Source: Thermoanaerobaculia bacterium (GTDB lineage Bacteria; Acidobacteriota; Thermoanaerobaculia; Multivoradales; UBA5704). Taken from it: a stretch of DNA of 20,183 nt. The DNA is taken from positions 1 to 20,183 of the forward strand of contig JAICSG010000007.1 of the NCBI GenBank assembly GCA_025937035.1, in the 5' to 3' direction. Position 1 is the stretch's first letter. Each line of letters starts with the position of its first letter. Made by a program: the position numbers and the translations under genes. Positions 1-6,878 of this stretch are shown piece after piece. The notes below the pieces were generated by a model. That model was not told where the DNA came from. It made no database searches and worked only from the letters and a program-made list of their open reading frames with translations.

Positions 1-995
<995 letters not shown>

Positions 996-1128
996 ATCTT
1001 GGCTACCTCACGGTAAGCGCCCCGGGCGGAAACGCCCCGGACACCCTTTCTTTCAATATCGATACCAGAAGGGACGAGGGTCCCTTCCTCGTGAAAACCA
1101 AACGGCCGCGCCGGCGATTCCCTGCGGA
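996..1128 (-). other. hpt-ftsH intergenic leader with hairpin
   Basis: A 133-base gap before ftsH. It holds a perfect 8-bp stem with a 4-base loop at 1068-1087 (GAAGGGAC / GTCCCTTC) and a smaller GGGCG-GAAA-CGCCC hairpin at 1024-1037. Neither is followed by a T-run, so they are not clear terminators. They could be a structured ftsH leader, an RNA processing site or a weak attenuator. I see no convincing promoter here. Confidence 0.35.
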
Positions 1129-1683
1129 TCACCCCTCCTCCTCCAGGCGCCCCACGTACGGCAGATTGCCGTAGAGCCCCTTGTGCTTCAGCCCGTAGCC
1201 GACCAGCACGCCGCGGCGGTGGGAGACCAGGGCGCTGTACTGGAGCTCGAAGGGGGTCTTGCGCTCGTCCGGCAGGTCGATCAGGGCCGCGAAGCGCACT
1301 TTTGCCGCGCCATGATCCCGGAGCTGCTGCTCCAGGTAGGGCTCGGTGACTCCCGAGGAGACCACGTCCTTGAGCACCAGCACGCTCTGCCCGGCGATGT
1401 CGATCGGGATCGGGTACTGGATCCGCATCACCTCGCCGTCGTCCTCGCCGCGGGCGGGATCGACGTGGTAGGCCACGTCGATGAATTCGTAGCGCACCGG
1501 CCGCTCGATCGCCCGCACCAGGTCGGCCAGGAAGATCACCGAGCCGCCGAGGAGCGCGATCAGGAGGGGGTCTTCGTCGCCGATCTCCCCTTCGATCCGG
1601 TGGCCCAGGGCGGCCACGCTGTCGCGGATGGCCGCGGTGTCGAAGAGGATCTCGGGCGGGGCCAGGATGGCGTCTGGGCTCAT
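1129..1683 (-). CDS. hpt: Hypoxanthine phosphoribosyltransferase-like protein, probably catalytically degenerate
   Basis: 184 residues, normal length for bacterial purine-salvage HPRT (hypoxanthine/guanine + PRPP to IMP/GMP). The fold is recognisable: GGSVIFLADLVRAIE (46-60), the PRPP-loop strand VLVLKDVVSSG (101-111) and the C-terminal VGYGLKHKGLYGNLPYVG (161-178). Key residues are changed compared with human HPRT. The LKGG loop Lys is Leu (LLGG). The PRPP-loop acidic residues E133 and D137 are K105 and S109, with only D106 kept. The metal-binding D193 is K166, and the pyrophosphate-binding R199 is G172. The ATG overlaps the tilS stop (ATGA), so the two are translationally coupled. In Bacillus subtilis, HprT and TilS are reported to act together in ftsH expression, so a non-catalytic partner role is possible. 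Family and position are well supported; activity is doubtful. Confidence 0.85.
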   Translation of the reverse strand: MSPDAILAPPEILFDTAAIRDSVAALGHRIEGEIGDEDPLLIALLGGSVIFLADLVRAIERPVRYEFIDVAYHVDPARGEDDGEVMRIQYPIPIDIAGQSVLVLKDVVSSGVTEPYLEQQLRDHGAAKVRFAALIDLPDERKTPFELQYSALVSHRRGVLVGYGLKHKGLYGNLPYVGRLEEEG

Positions 1684-3047
1684 GTCGTGGCAACCTCGGC
1701 GACCCAGGCGGTCGCGTGTCCGTCCAGCCGGAAGCGCTGGTCGATGGTGACCCCCGGCGCCCAGGCGATACGCTCGCCCACGCAGAGGAGCGGCAGGCGC
1801 TCCCGGACGTGCCGCGGCACCCGGCGGTCGATCAGCACCTCTTTCAATCGCCGGCTGCCGCTCGCCCCCAGCGGGTGGATACGGTCCCCCGGCCGGCGGT
1901 TGCGGATCGTGACGAGGTCTCCCTCCATCAAGGGGAGCGCGAGACCCGCGCGATGGGGAGATCCCTGCAACATCCAGGGCTCGACGGCGCGGCGGGAGAC
2001 GCGCACCCGGACGGCGATCTCCGGGATCTCCACCGACCCCGGAACCTCAAGAGTATAAGTGAAATCCGGCACCGTCTCCCGCGCCGGCTCCGGACGGCGC
2101 AGGATCAGGAGCTCACCCGCCGTCTCCCAGCGCCAGCCGCCGCCGCAGTCGCAGGCCGCCCGGCCGTTTCCCCTGAGCTGCCGCAGGAGCTCCGAGCGCG
2201 CCGCCTCGCCCGCCGGATAGGGGGCGCCGGCCTGCCGGTGGAGCCAGGCGAAGACGGAAGGGAGGAGCCCCGCCGGCAGCGCCTCGACGGCCGCCCGCCC
2301 GACGGCGATCCCCCGCTCGGCCGGCACCACGGCGAGCCGCTCGCCCAGGGCCCGGTCGATCGCCCGGGTGGCCGAGCGGGCGCGATCTCCCAGCCGGGCG
2401 AGACGAGCGGGCAGCTCGGGATCGTCCTCTTCAAGAGCGGGCAGCAGACGGTGGCGCACCCGGTTGCGCGGCACGGCCAGGGAGCGGTTGGTGGGGTCGT
2501 CCACGCATTCGAGCCCCGCCGCCTCGACGGCGGCCAGCAGAGCCGTCCGCGGCAGCCTCAGAAGAGGACGTACCACCGCGCCATGGACCGGCCGGATTCC
2601 CGCCAGACCCTCGACTCCGCTGCCGAAGAGGAGCCGGAGGAGGACGGTCTCCGCCTGGTCGTCCCGATGATGGGCGGTGGCGATCCAGCGGGCGCCGAGC
2701 GCTGCCCGAGTCCGTTCCAGGAAGGCATAGCGCGCCCGGCGGCCGGCCGCCTCGGGGCTCTCGCCGGGGAAGCCGGCCCGGACGTCGGCGCGCTCGCGGA
2801 CGAGGGGGACCCCCAGACGCCCGGCGATCCGGGCCGCCGCCTCCGCGCGGGCCCCGGAGCCGGCATCCATGGCATGATCGAGATGAGCGGCGGCGAGCCG
2901 GATCCCCCGTTCCGCCGCGAGGCGGGTCATCCCCCAGAGGAGGGCGGTCGAGTCGGGGCCGCCGGAGAAGGCGACGAGGACGCCCTCGCCAGGGGCGAGA
3001 GGCGCCTCGTCGCGGAAGAAGGTCTCCAGAGCGTCGAGGAGATCCAC
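1680..3047 (-). CDS. tilS: tRNA(Ile)-lysidine synthetase
   Basis: Ligates lysine to C34 of the CAU-anticodon tRNA-Ile2 using ATP, changing decoding from AUG to AUA. 455 residues. The N-terminal PP-loop ATPase domain carries SGGPDST at 28-34, followed by AAHLDHAM, then IATAHHRDDQAETVLLR. Next comes a DDPTNRS segment with the conserved basic NRVRHRLLP. The C-terminal TilS domain has IRNRRPGDRIHPLG and SRRLKEVLIDRRVPR. The start is GTG at 3047-3045. No Shine-Dalgarno sequence is visible in the 13 bases between this codon and the encoded CCA end of the upstream tRNA, so initiation may be leader-poor after tRNA processing. It overlaps the hpt-like gene by 4 bases. Confidence 0.95.
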   Translation of the reverse strand: MDLLDALETFFRDEAPLAPGEGVLVAFSGGPDSTALLWGMTRLAAERGIRLAAAHLDHAMDAGSGARAEAAARIAGRLGVPLVRERADVRAGFPGESPEAAGRRARYAFLERTRAALGARWIATAHHRDDQAETVLLRLLFGSGVEGLAGIRPVHGAVVRPLLRLPRTALLAAVEAAGLECVDDPTNRSLAVPRNRVRHRLLPALEEDDPELPARLARLGDRARSATRAIDRALGERLAVVPAERGIAVGRAAVEALPAGLLPSVFAWLHRQAGAPYPAGEAARSELLRQLRGNGRAACDCGGGWRWETAGELLILRRPEPARETVPDFTYTLEVPGSVEIPEIAVRVRVSRRAVEPWMLQGSPHRAGLALPLMEGDLVTIRNRRPGDRIHPLGASGSRRLKEVLIDRRVPRHVRERLPLLCVGERIAWAPGVTIDQRFRLDGHATAWVAEVATT

Positions 3048-3060
3048 GGCAGAAGAAGAA

Positions 3061-3137
3061 TGGTAGCGGTGACGGGACTCGAACCCATGACCTAGCGATT
3101 ATGAGTCGCTCGCTCTAACCAGCTGAGCTACACCGCC
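3061..3137 (-). tRNA. tRNA with CAU anticodon, probably tRNA-Ile2 (lysidine-modified)
   Basis: A 77-base cloverleaf with encoded CCA. Acceptor GGCGGTG pairs with CACCGCT (first pair G-U), D-stem GCTC/GAGC, anticodon stem-loop AGCGA-CTCATAA-TCGCT, and T-arm ATGGG-TTCGAGT-CCCGT. The anticodon is CAT. The anticodon stem with C29-G41 closely resembles E. coli tRNA-Ile2, whereas E. coli elongator Met has U29-A41. The initiator is excluded because it lacks three G-C pairs next to the anticodon loop. Elongator tRNA-Met remains the alternative. It sits 13 bases ahead of tilS on the same strand. Confidence 0.85.
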
Positions 3138-3200
3138 ATGGAACAGCGAAACAGAAGGGAAGAGGCCGCCGGGACGAACGGTCCTTCAAACGCGGGCGGG

Positions 3201-3206
3201 ATTATA
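3201..3206 (-). promoter_or_regulatory. Perfect -10 box upstream of the tRNA-tilS unit
   Basis: On the minus strand this is TATAAT, 64 bases before the tRNA 5' end. No good -35 hexamer stands 16-18 bases upstream, so the call rests on the -10 box and its place in an otherwise GC-rich gap. Confidence 0.4.
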
Positions 3207-3224
3207 CCCGAGATGAGGCCGCTT

Positions 3225-3269
3225 GGGGCCGGCGCGTCAAGGAGGTGGAAAACGCGCCGGCCGGCCCCC
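3225..3269 (-). terminator. Strong GC hairpin downstream of the ArsR-family gene
   Basis: An imperfect stem formed by GGGGCCGGCGCGT (from 3225) and ACGCGCCGGCCGGCCCC (ending about 3269) with a 14-base loop and a small bulge. It lies 20 bases past the stop of the regulator gene on the minus strand. No U-run follows, so it may be a weak terminator or an RNA-stabilising structure. Confidence 0.4.
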
Positions 3270-3288
3270 TCGCCAAGGAGAATTGAAG

Positions 3289-3615
3289 CTAACGCATAAC
3301 TTCTTGACAGGAACGGAACTGACCGAAGAATTCCTGCATCGAGGTCGACAGGGCCGGCTCGTTCAGACGGTAGATGACATTCTGTCCCTGACGCTGATCG
3401 ACGACCAGATCCGCCTCCTTGAGGACCGACAGGTGGCGCGAGATCGTGGGCTGCGACAGATTGAAATTGCCGACGATCTCTCCCACCGTGCGCTGGTTGC
3501 CCTCGAGCAGGCGCAGGATCTCCTGACGCGTGCCATCGGACAGTGCCTTGAACACCTTGGTCAGATGCCGTTCCTCACGCCGATAGTCGTGGGTGCCGCG
3601 GTCGATGTTAGCCAT
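3289..3615 (-). CDS. ArsR-family winged-helix transcriptional regulator
   Basis: 108 residues, a typical small dimeric ArsR/SmtB repressor length. KVFKALSDGTRQEILRLLEG (20-39) is the classic first helix pair, and the recognition helix is LSQPTISRHLSVLKEAD (53-69), followed by a beta wing with QRQGQNVIYRLN. The metal-binding ELCVC motif of ArsR/SmtB is absent; the only Cys is C103 near the C-terminus. It is therefore more like the non-metal members (SdpR or redox-type), and the inducer cannot be told. The ATG at 3615 has AAGGAG upstream. It lies between sodA and the tRNA-tilS unit on the same strand. The palindromes in the gap upstream (3729-3745, 3759-3773) are candidate operators for autoregulation. 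Confidence 0.88.
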   Translation of the reverse strand: MANIDRGTHDYRREERHLTKVFKALSDGTRQEILRLLEGNQRTVGEIVGNFNLSQPTISRHLSVLKEADLVVDQRQGQNVIYRLNEPALSTSMQEFFGQFRSCQEVMR

Positions 3616-3829
3616 TGCCCTCTTCTCCTTAGCGGGGGGTTGATTCCTTCACCGCCTTTGATGAGCACATTGTAGAGGGACGATACTTGAATAGGACTTG
3701 ATACTGCACGATCCTGGGCGCACGGCCGTGCTCAATTTGTGAGCATACAGGTGCAAACTTCTCTATAAGAGAACGTTACGCCCTTTTCACATAGTGGTGA
3801 CGGGTAGCTCAAACCGCCCAAAACGTGAC

Positions 3830-3854
3830 AAGGCTCCCGAAAAAAGGGAGCCTT
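3830..3854. terminator. Perfect 9-bp hairpin, probable terminator after sodA
   Basis: AAGGCTCCC and GGGAGCCTT form a 9-bp perfect stem around a 7-base loop (GAAAAAA on plus, T-rich on minus). On the minus strand it lies about 75 bases beyond the sodA stop and is followed by GTCACGTTTT. Confidence 0.55.
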
Positions 3855-3875
3855 GGGAGGGGAAATCAGGCCGGA

Positions 3876-3907
3876 AGGGCGGTCCTGCGGGGCCGCCCTG
3901 CTCTTTT
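3876..3907 (+). terminator. GC hairpin with T-run (bidirectional terminator candidate)
   Basis: AGGGCGGTCC (3876-3885) pairs with GGGCCGCCCT (3890-3899) through one T-G wobble and a 4-base loop, then GCTCTTTTT. The T-run is on the plus strand, where no gene precedes it; on the minus strand the same run is the A-tract before the hairpin, directly after sodA. It most likely works as a bidirectional terminator at the sodA end. Confidence 0.55.
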
Positions 3908-3927
3908 TGTGAGCACCTCGGCGGGCG

Positions 3928-4536
3928 CTACCGCGCGGCGCTGTACCGCTTCGCCACCTCGGGCCAGTTGATGGTGTTCCACCAGGCGGCCAGGTAGTCG
4001 GGGCGGCGGTTCTGGTACTTGAGGTAGTAGGCGTGCTCCCAGACGTCCACCCCGAGGATGGGAGTCTTCCCCTCCATCAGCGGGCTGTCCTGGTTGGGGC
4101 GGGCGATCACGTCGAGCTTGCCGCCGCTCACCACCAGCCACCCCCAGCCGGAGCCGAACTGGTTGGCCGCGGCGTTGGTCAGCTTCTCCTTGAAGCTCTC
4201 GAAGCTGCCGAACGCCTGCTGGAGGGCGTCGGCGAGCTCGCCCGAGGGATTACCGCCGCCGCCCGGGCCCATGATCTGCCAGAACAGCGAGTGATTGGCG
4301 TGGCCGCCGCCGTGGTTGCGCACGGCGCCGCGGATCTGCTCCGGCACCTGGTCGATGCCGCGCAGCAGGTCCTCCACCGACTTGGCCTGCAGGTCGGGGT
4401 GGCTGGCGGTCGCCTCGTTCAGCTTGTTGACGTAGGTCGCGTGGTGCTTGTCGTGGTGGATCTCCATCGTCTTCGCGTCGATGTGGGGCTCGAGCGCGTC
4501 GAACGCATAGGGCAGCGCAGGCAACTGATACGGCAT
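3928..4536 (-). CDS. sodA: Superoxide dismutase, manganese type
   Basis: Converts superoxide to oxygen and hydrogen peroxide. 202 residues, normal for Fe/Mn SOD, and no signal peptide, so cytoplasmic. Metal ligands are H27 ([12 protein letters not shown]), H82 ([10 protein letters not shown]), D164 and H168 ([18 protein letters not shown]). The second-sphere Gln that separates Mn from Fe enzymes is seen as Q149 in PNQDSP, and [11 protein letters not shown] carries Gly where Fe-SOD has Gln; both point to manganese. The ATG at 4536 has an excellent AAAGGAGGG upstream. It ends before two strong hairpins. Cambialistic metal use cannot be excluded from sequence. Confidence 0.96.
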   Translation of the reverse strand: MPYQLPALPYAFDALEPHIDAKTMEIHHDKHHATYVNKLNEATASHPDLQAKSVEDLLRGIDQVPEQIRGAVRNHGGGHANHSLFWQIMGPGGGGNPSGELADALQQAFGSFESFKEKLTNAAANQFGSGWGWLVVSGGKLDVIARPNQDSPLMEGKTPILGVDVWEHAYYLKYQNRRPDYLAAWWNTINWPEVAKRYSAAR

Positions 4537-4651
4537 CGTGACCCTCCTTTGCTTCGGTTGGATGGTGAGGCGAGGGGGCGGGCGGGTGAGGCTTGGGAAT
4601 TGATCGCCCCCCGGCGCCCCGGCCCGGCACCGTATTCTGTCAGAAACGCCA

Positions 4652-4672
4652 AGGCCCCCGCGAGGGGGGCCT
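4652..4672 (-). terminator. Terminator after rpmG
   Basis: AGGCCCCC (4652-4659) pairs with GGGGGCCT (4665-4672). On the minus strand the hairpin is followed by TTGGCGTTTCTG, a short U-rich tail, and it lies about 55 bases past the rpmG stop. Confidence 0.6.
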
Positions 4673-4694
4673 GGAAGGAGCGGCGATTCGGTTT

Positions 4695-4720
4695 TGTAGG
4701 AGCGGCCCTGTGTGGCCGCC
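4695..4720 (+). repeat. REP-like GTAG palindrome
   Basis: TGTAGGAGCGGCC followed by a 6-base loop and GGCCGCC. The stem GCGGCC/GGCCGC spans 4702-4719. The GTAGGAGCGGC head is the form seen in GTAG-type REP elements of Xanthomonadaceae and pseudomonads. A single copy is seen here, 6 bases past the rpmG stop. It might also help end the rpmG transcript. Confidence 0.45.
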
Positions 4721-4726
4721 TGGAAG

Positions 4727-4882
4727 CTACCGCAGCTTCTCTTCGACGAACTCGACGTGCTTGCGGACCTTGGGGTCGTACTTCTTCATCCGCAGCTTCT
4801 CGGTGGAGAGCTTCTTGTTCTTCGTCGTGGTGTAGAAGTAGCCCGTACCGGCGGACGAAACCAACTTGATCTTCTCGCGCAT
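4727..4882 (-). CDS. rpmG: 50S ribosomal protein L33, zinc-free type
   Basis: 51 residues beginning [20 protein letters not shown] and containing [17 protein letters not shown] and [13 protein letters not shown], which is L33 throughout. The two CxxC zinc-ribbon pairs found in Cys-type L33 are absent, so this is the zinc-independent form. The start is ATG at 4882 with AAGAGAGA about 8 bases upstream. It is the last member of a minus-strand unit tRNA-Val, tRNA-Asp, rpmG, with 24 bases between the tRNA-Asp 3' end and the ATG. Linkage of rpmG with tRNA genes is common in bacteria, where secE/nusG often follow; here they do not, since the unit ends in a terminator. Confidence 0.95.
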   Translation of the reverse strand: MREKIKLVSSAGTGYFYTTTKNKKLSTEKLRMKKYDPKVRKHVEFVEEKLR

Positions 4883-4906
4883 CGTCAGATCTCTCTTGAA
4901 GGTGAA

Positions 4907-4983
4907 TGGCGGGGCCGACGGGGCTCGAACCCGCGACCTCCGGCGTGACAGGCCGGCGTTCTAACCGACTGAACTACAGCCCC
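4907..4983 (-). tRNA. tRNA-Asp(GUC)
   Basis: 77 bases with encoded CCA. Acceptor GGGGCTG/CGGCCCC, D-stem GTTC/GAAC, anticodon arm CCGGC-CTGTCAC-GCCGG with anticodon GTC, T-arm GCGGG-TTCGAGC-CCCGT. Discriminator base is G73, as expected for Asp. Confidence 0.95.
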
Positions 4984-5020
4984 GCAAAGAGCTTCTTCCT
5001 CGATCGGCATTCCCACCGCG

Positions 5021-5096
5021 TGGTGGGAGGTGAGGGATTTGAACCCGCGACCCCCTGCGTGTAAGGCAGGTGCTCTAACCGCTGAGCTAACCTCCC
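5021..5096 (-). tRNA. tRNA-Val(UAC)
   Basis: 76 bases with encoded CCA. Acceptor GGGAGGT/ACCTCCC, D-stem GCTC/GAGC, anticodon arm CCTGC-CTTACAC-GCAGG with anticodon TAC, discriminator A73. The T-stem GCGGG/CCCTC has one C-U mismatch at its second pair (50-64), which is unusual but does not break the fold. Confidence 0.94.
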
Positions 5097-5116
5097 TCTG
5101 CCGCCAAGGAGCGCCA

Positions 5117-5145
5117 ATGATAGGGAAGGGTCCGGAGGTTGTCAA
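5117..5145 (-). promoter_or_regulatory. Sigma70 promoter for tRNA-Val, tRNA-Asp, rpmG
   Basis: On the minus strand a perfect TTGACA (5145-5140), 17-base spacer and TATCAT (5122-5117, 5 of 6 to consensus). Transcription would start near 5110, about 14 bases before the first tRNA. Confidence 0.75.
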
Positions 5146-5171
5146 CAGGCGGACAGGCCCTTTCTCGTCCT

Positions 5172-5336
5172 GGCGGGTTTTTCAGCCTGTTTTCTGTTTT
5201 TCACCCTGTTCCGCGGTTTTTGAAGCCTCGAAAGCTCCCCAACAGGGTAAAAGACAGAAAACGAGGCTCAAAAACGGACCGGACAGGGTGAAAAGCCGGA
5301 AAGCAGCCTCAAAAACGGATTGTGAGGCGGAAAAAC
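5172..5336. repeat. Cluster of about 41-base repeats, tandem and inverted
   Basis: On the plus strand two tandem units begin at 5241 (AACAGGGTAAAAGACAG) and 5282 (GACAGGGTGAAAAGC), a period of 41. Each contains ACAGGGT, an A-rich stretch, a GAAA segment, then an AGGCTC- or GCCTC-type word and CAAAAACGG. A third unit lies inverted at about 5172-5210, reading AACAGGGTGAAAAACAG on the minus strand. The arms form a large imperfect inverted repeat: CGAGGCTTCAAAAACC read from 5230 backwards, against CGAGGCTCAAAAACGG from 5262 forwards. A partial unit (GAGGCGGAAAAACCC) ends near 5338. It fills the gap between the tRNA-Val promoter and the sulfatase-like gene end. Confidence 0.7.
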
Positions 5337-5351
5337 CCAACCTCCCGGACT

Positions 5352-6743
5352 CTAATGGGCCACGTAGCCCAGCGACTTCAGCTCCTCCTGGAGCTTCTCG
5401 GGGACCTTCTGCTGGCGGACGCGGTTCCTGAGGCCCGCGAAGCGCCTCTGGATGAGCCCGGAGAGCTCGGCCACCCTCGCCGGCTCCCGCGCGGCCAGGT
5501 TCTCCTTCTCCCCGGGATCGCGCGACAGGTCGTACAGCTCCTCCTTGGCGATCGGGTAGTGGTTCGGCGGCGCGTCGGGGATGCAGACGGGGGAGATGCC
5601 GTCCGGGTTGTGGACCAGCTTCCAGTTGTCCTGGAGCACGGTGTGAATGGTGCTCGACCCGTATTCCGAGAACGCCGGCAGGCTCCGCCTCCTCCCATCC
5701 GGCTGCTCCAGGTAGGAGATCAGCGACTTGCCGTGCTGCTCGGCCGGCTTGGCCACCCCGAGCAGGTCGAGCAGAGTGGGGAGGAGGTCGATCAGCTCCA
5801 CGATCTGCGGCACCCGGGCCCCGGCGGGGATCAGCCCCGGCGCCGAGAGGCCGAGCGGCACGTGGAGGGTGGTCTGGTAGACCGAGCACGAGTGGTAGAG
5901 GTAGCGGTTGTGCTGGTACAGCTCCTCCCCATGGTCAGCGGCGAAGAGGATGACCGTGCGGTCCAGCCGGCCGGCGTCCTTCAGCCCCTGGAGCAGGGCG
6001 CCGCTGATCCGGTCGCTCCCCTGGACGGCGGCGTCGTAGAGGGCGTCGAGGTGCTGGACATCGCGGGCGTCAAGGGCGATCGGCTTCGTCATCACCGGAT
6101 CGAGCAGCTTCTTCCGCGGCCCCAGCGGCCCCTGATAGCCGGGGTCCATCTTCTCCGCCCCGTCGCCGCCGTTGTAGTAGGGGGGATGGGCGCCGAACAG
6201 ATGAACCCAGAGGAGGAAAGGGCGATGGGGATCGACCCCGTGCGCCCATTCGAGCGCCCGGCGGATGTCCTTGCCGTCCTGGCCGCCGGAGCAGGCGAAG
6301 GCGTCCCACCCCTGATGGTTCGCCTGGCACATGTTGCTGAGGAACGCCCCGGTCTGATAGCCGGCGGCGTGCAGCAGCTTGGGCAGGGTCGGCAGGTCGT
6401 CGGGGAACCCGTAGCCGTTCTCGTTGACCCCATGCCCGCTGGGATAGAGGCCGGTGAGCACCGAGGCGAGCGACGGCCAGGTCGAGGCCCGCTGGGACAT
6501 CGCGTTGTCGAAGGTCACGCCCGAGGCGAGCTGGGAGTCGACGTTGGGGCTGTTCGGCCGCGCCTTGTAGCCGTAGGCGCCCAGCCGGTCCGCCCGCAGG
6601 GTGTCCACGGTCAGCAGGATCACGTTCCACCCCTTGGCCGCCCCGGTCAGCGGCTTGGCGGCCTTGGGGGCGGGGGCGTCCTTTCCACGGCAGGAGAGGA
6701 GGATCAGGAAGAGGACAAGGAGGAGAAGGCGTCGTGTGGTCAT
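5352..6743 (-). CDS. Sulfatase-fold (alkaline phosphatase superfamily) lipoprotein hydrolase
   Basis: 463 residues. The N-terminus MTTRRLLLLVLFLILLSC is a lipoprotein signal peptide with lipobox LLSC and lipidated C18. The sulfatase-type domain starts at NVILLTVDTLRADRLGAYGY (40-59), with metal-ligand D47, and ends its metal site in ADHGEELY (269-276), D270/H271. The nucleophile motif is ASTWPSLASVLTGLYPSGHG. Classical sulfatases have C/S-x-P-S-R; here Thr88 stands at the Cys position and Leu replaces Arg. Thr is the nucleophile in several phosphate-acting members of the superfamily, so a phosphoesterase or phosphotransferase is as likely as a sulfatase. The C-terminus KSLGYVAH is typical of this lineage. 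The start is the ATG at 6743, which gives a complete signal peptide; the open frame upstream runs into the divergent sigma gene and is not used. Confidence 0.9.
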   Translation of the reverse strand: MTTRRLLLLVLFLILLSCRGKDAPAPKAAKPLTGAAKGWNVILLTVDTLRADRLGAYGYKARPNSPNVDSQLASGVTFDNAMSQRASTWPSLASVLTGLYPSGHGVNENGYGFPDDLPTLPKLLHAAGYQTGAFLSNMCQANHQGWDAFACSGGQDGKDIRRALEWAHGVDPHRPFLLWVHLFGAHPPYYNGGDGAEKMDPGYQGPLGPRKKLLDPVMTKPIALDARDVQHLDALYDAAVQGSDRISGALLQGLKDAGRLDRTVILFAADHGEELYQHNRYLYHSCSVYQTTLHVPLGLSAPGLIPAGARVPQIVELIDLLPTLLDLLGVAKPAEQHGKSLISYLEQPDGRRRSLPAFSEYGSSTIHTVLQDNWKLVHNPDGISPVCIPDAPPNHYPIAKEELYDLSRDPGEKENLAAREPARVAELSGLIQRRFAGLRNRVRQQKVPEKLQEELKSLGYVAH

Positions 6744-6786
6744 GGGATCGATTGAGGAGCGGATTGTAGCCCGGTCCGCCCGGACC

Positions 6787-6816
6787 TTGCCCTCCCACCC
6801 CGGATCACGATATAAA
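6787..6816 (+). promoter_or_regulatory. Sigma70-like promoter for the sigma factor-hydrolase pair
   Basis: TTGCCC (6787-6792), 18-base spacer, TATAAA (6811-6816). It lies 62 bases ahead of the ATG at 6879 in the divergent gap. A TACAAT on the opposite strand (6768-6763) may be the -10 box for the lipoprotein gene, but no -35 box is clear there. Confidence 0.55.
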
Positions 6817-6878
6817 AAGCTCCCCTTCCGTGCCGGGCCCCGTCCCGCCATCTCTTCTCCTTTCCTGGAGAAGAGACA

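Larger units (their letters stand above)
3616..3927. promoter_or_regulatory. sodA-arsR intergenic region with repeated TGAGCA words
   Basis: A 312-base stretch without a gene, more AT-rich than its surroundings. It holds a perfect inverted repeat TGCTCA-ATTTG-TGAGCA (3729-3745) and a palindrome TTCTCT-ATA-AGAGAA (3759-3773). There is a direct repeat ACTTGA at 3685 and 3696. Further TGAGCA copies lie at 3662-3667 and 3910-3915; the second copy of the longer word TTTGTGAGCA (3736-3745) is at 3906-3915. Two hairpins follow at 3830-3854 and 3876-3899. It is likely the control region of the ArsR-family gene plus the end of the sodA transcript. I see no coding potential. Confidence 0.5.

Noticed and set aside
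3061..3137. Initiator tRNA-fMet
   Set aside because: The anticodon stem lacks the three consecutive G-C pairs of initiators, and the acceptor starts with a G-U pair, not the C-A mismatch.
5172..5336. CRISPR array
   Set aside because: The copies are degenerate, differ in orientation, have no constant spacer length and no cas genes are near.
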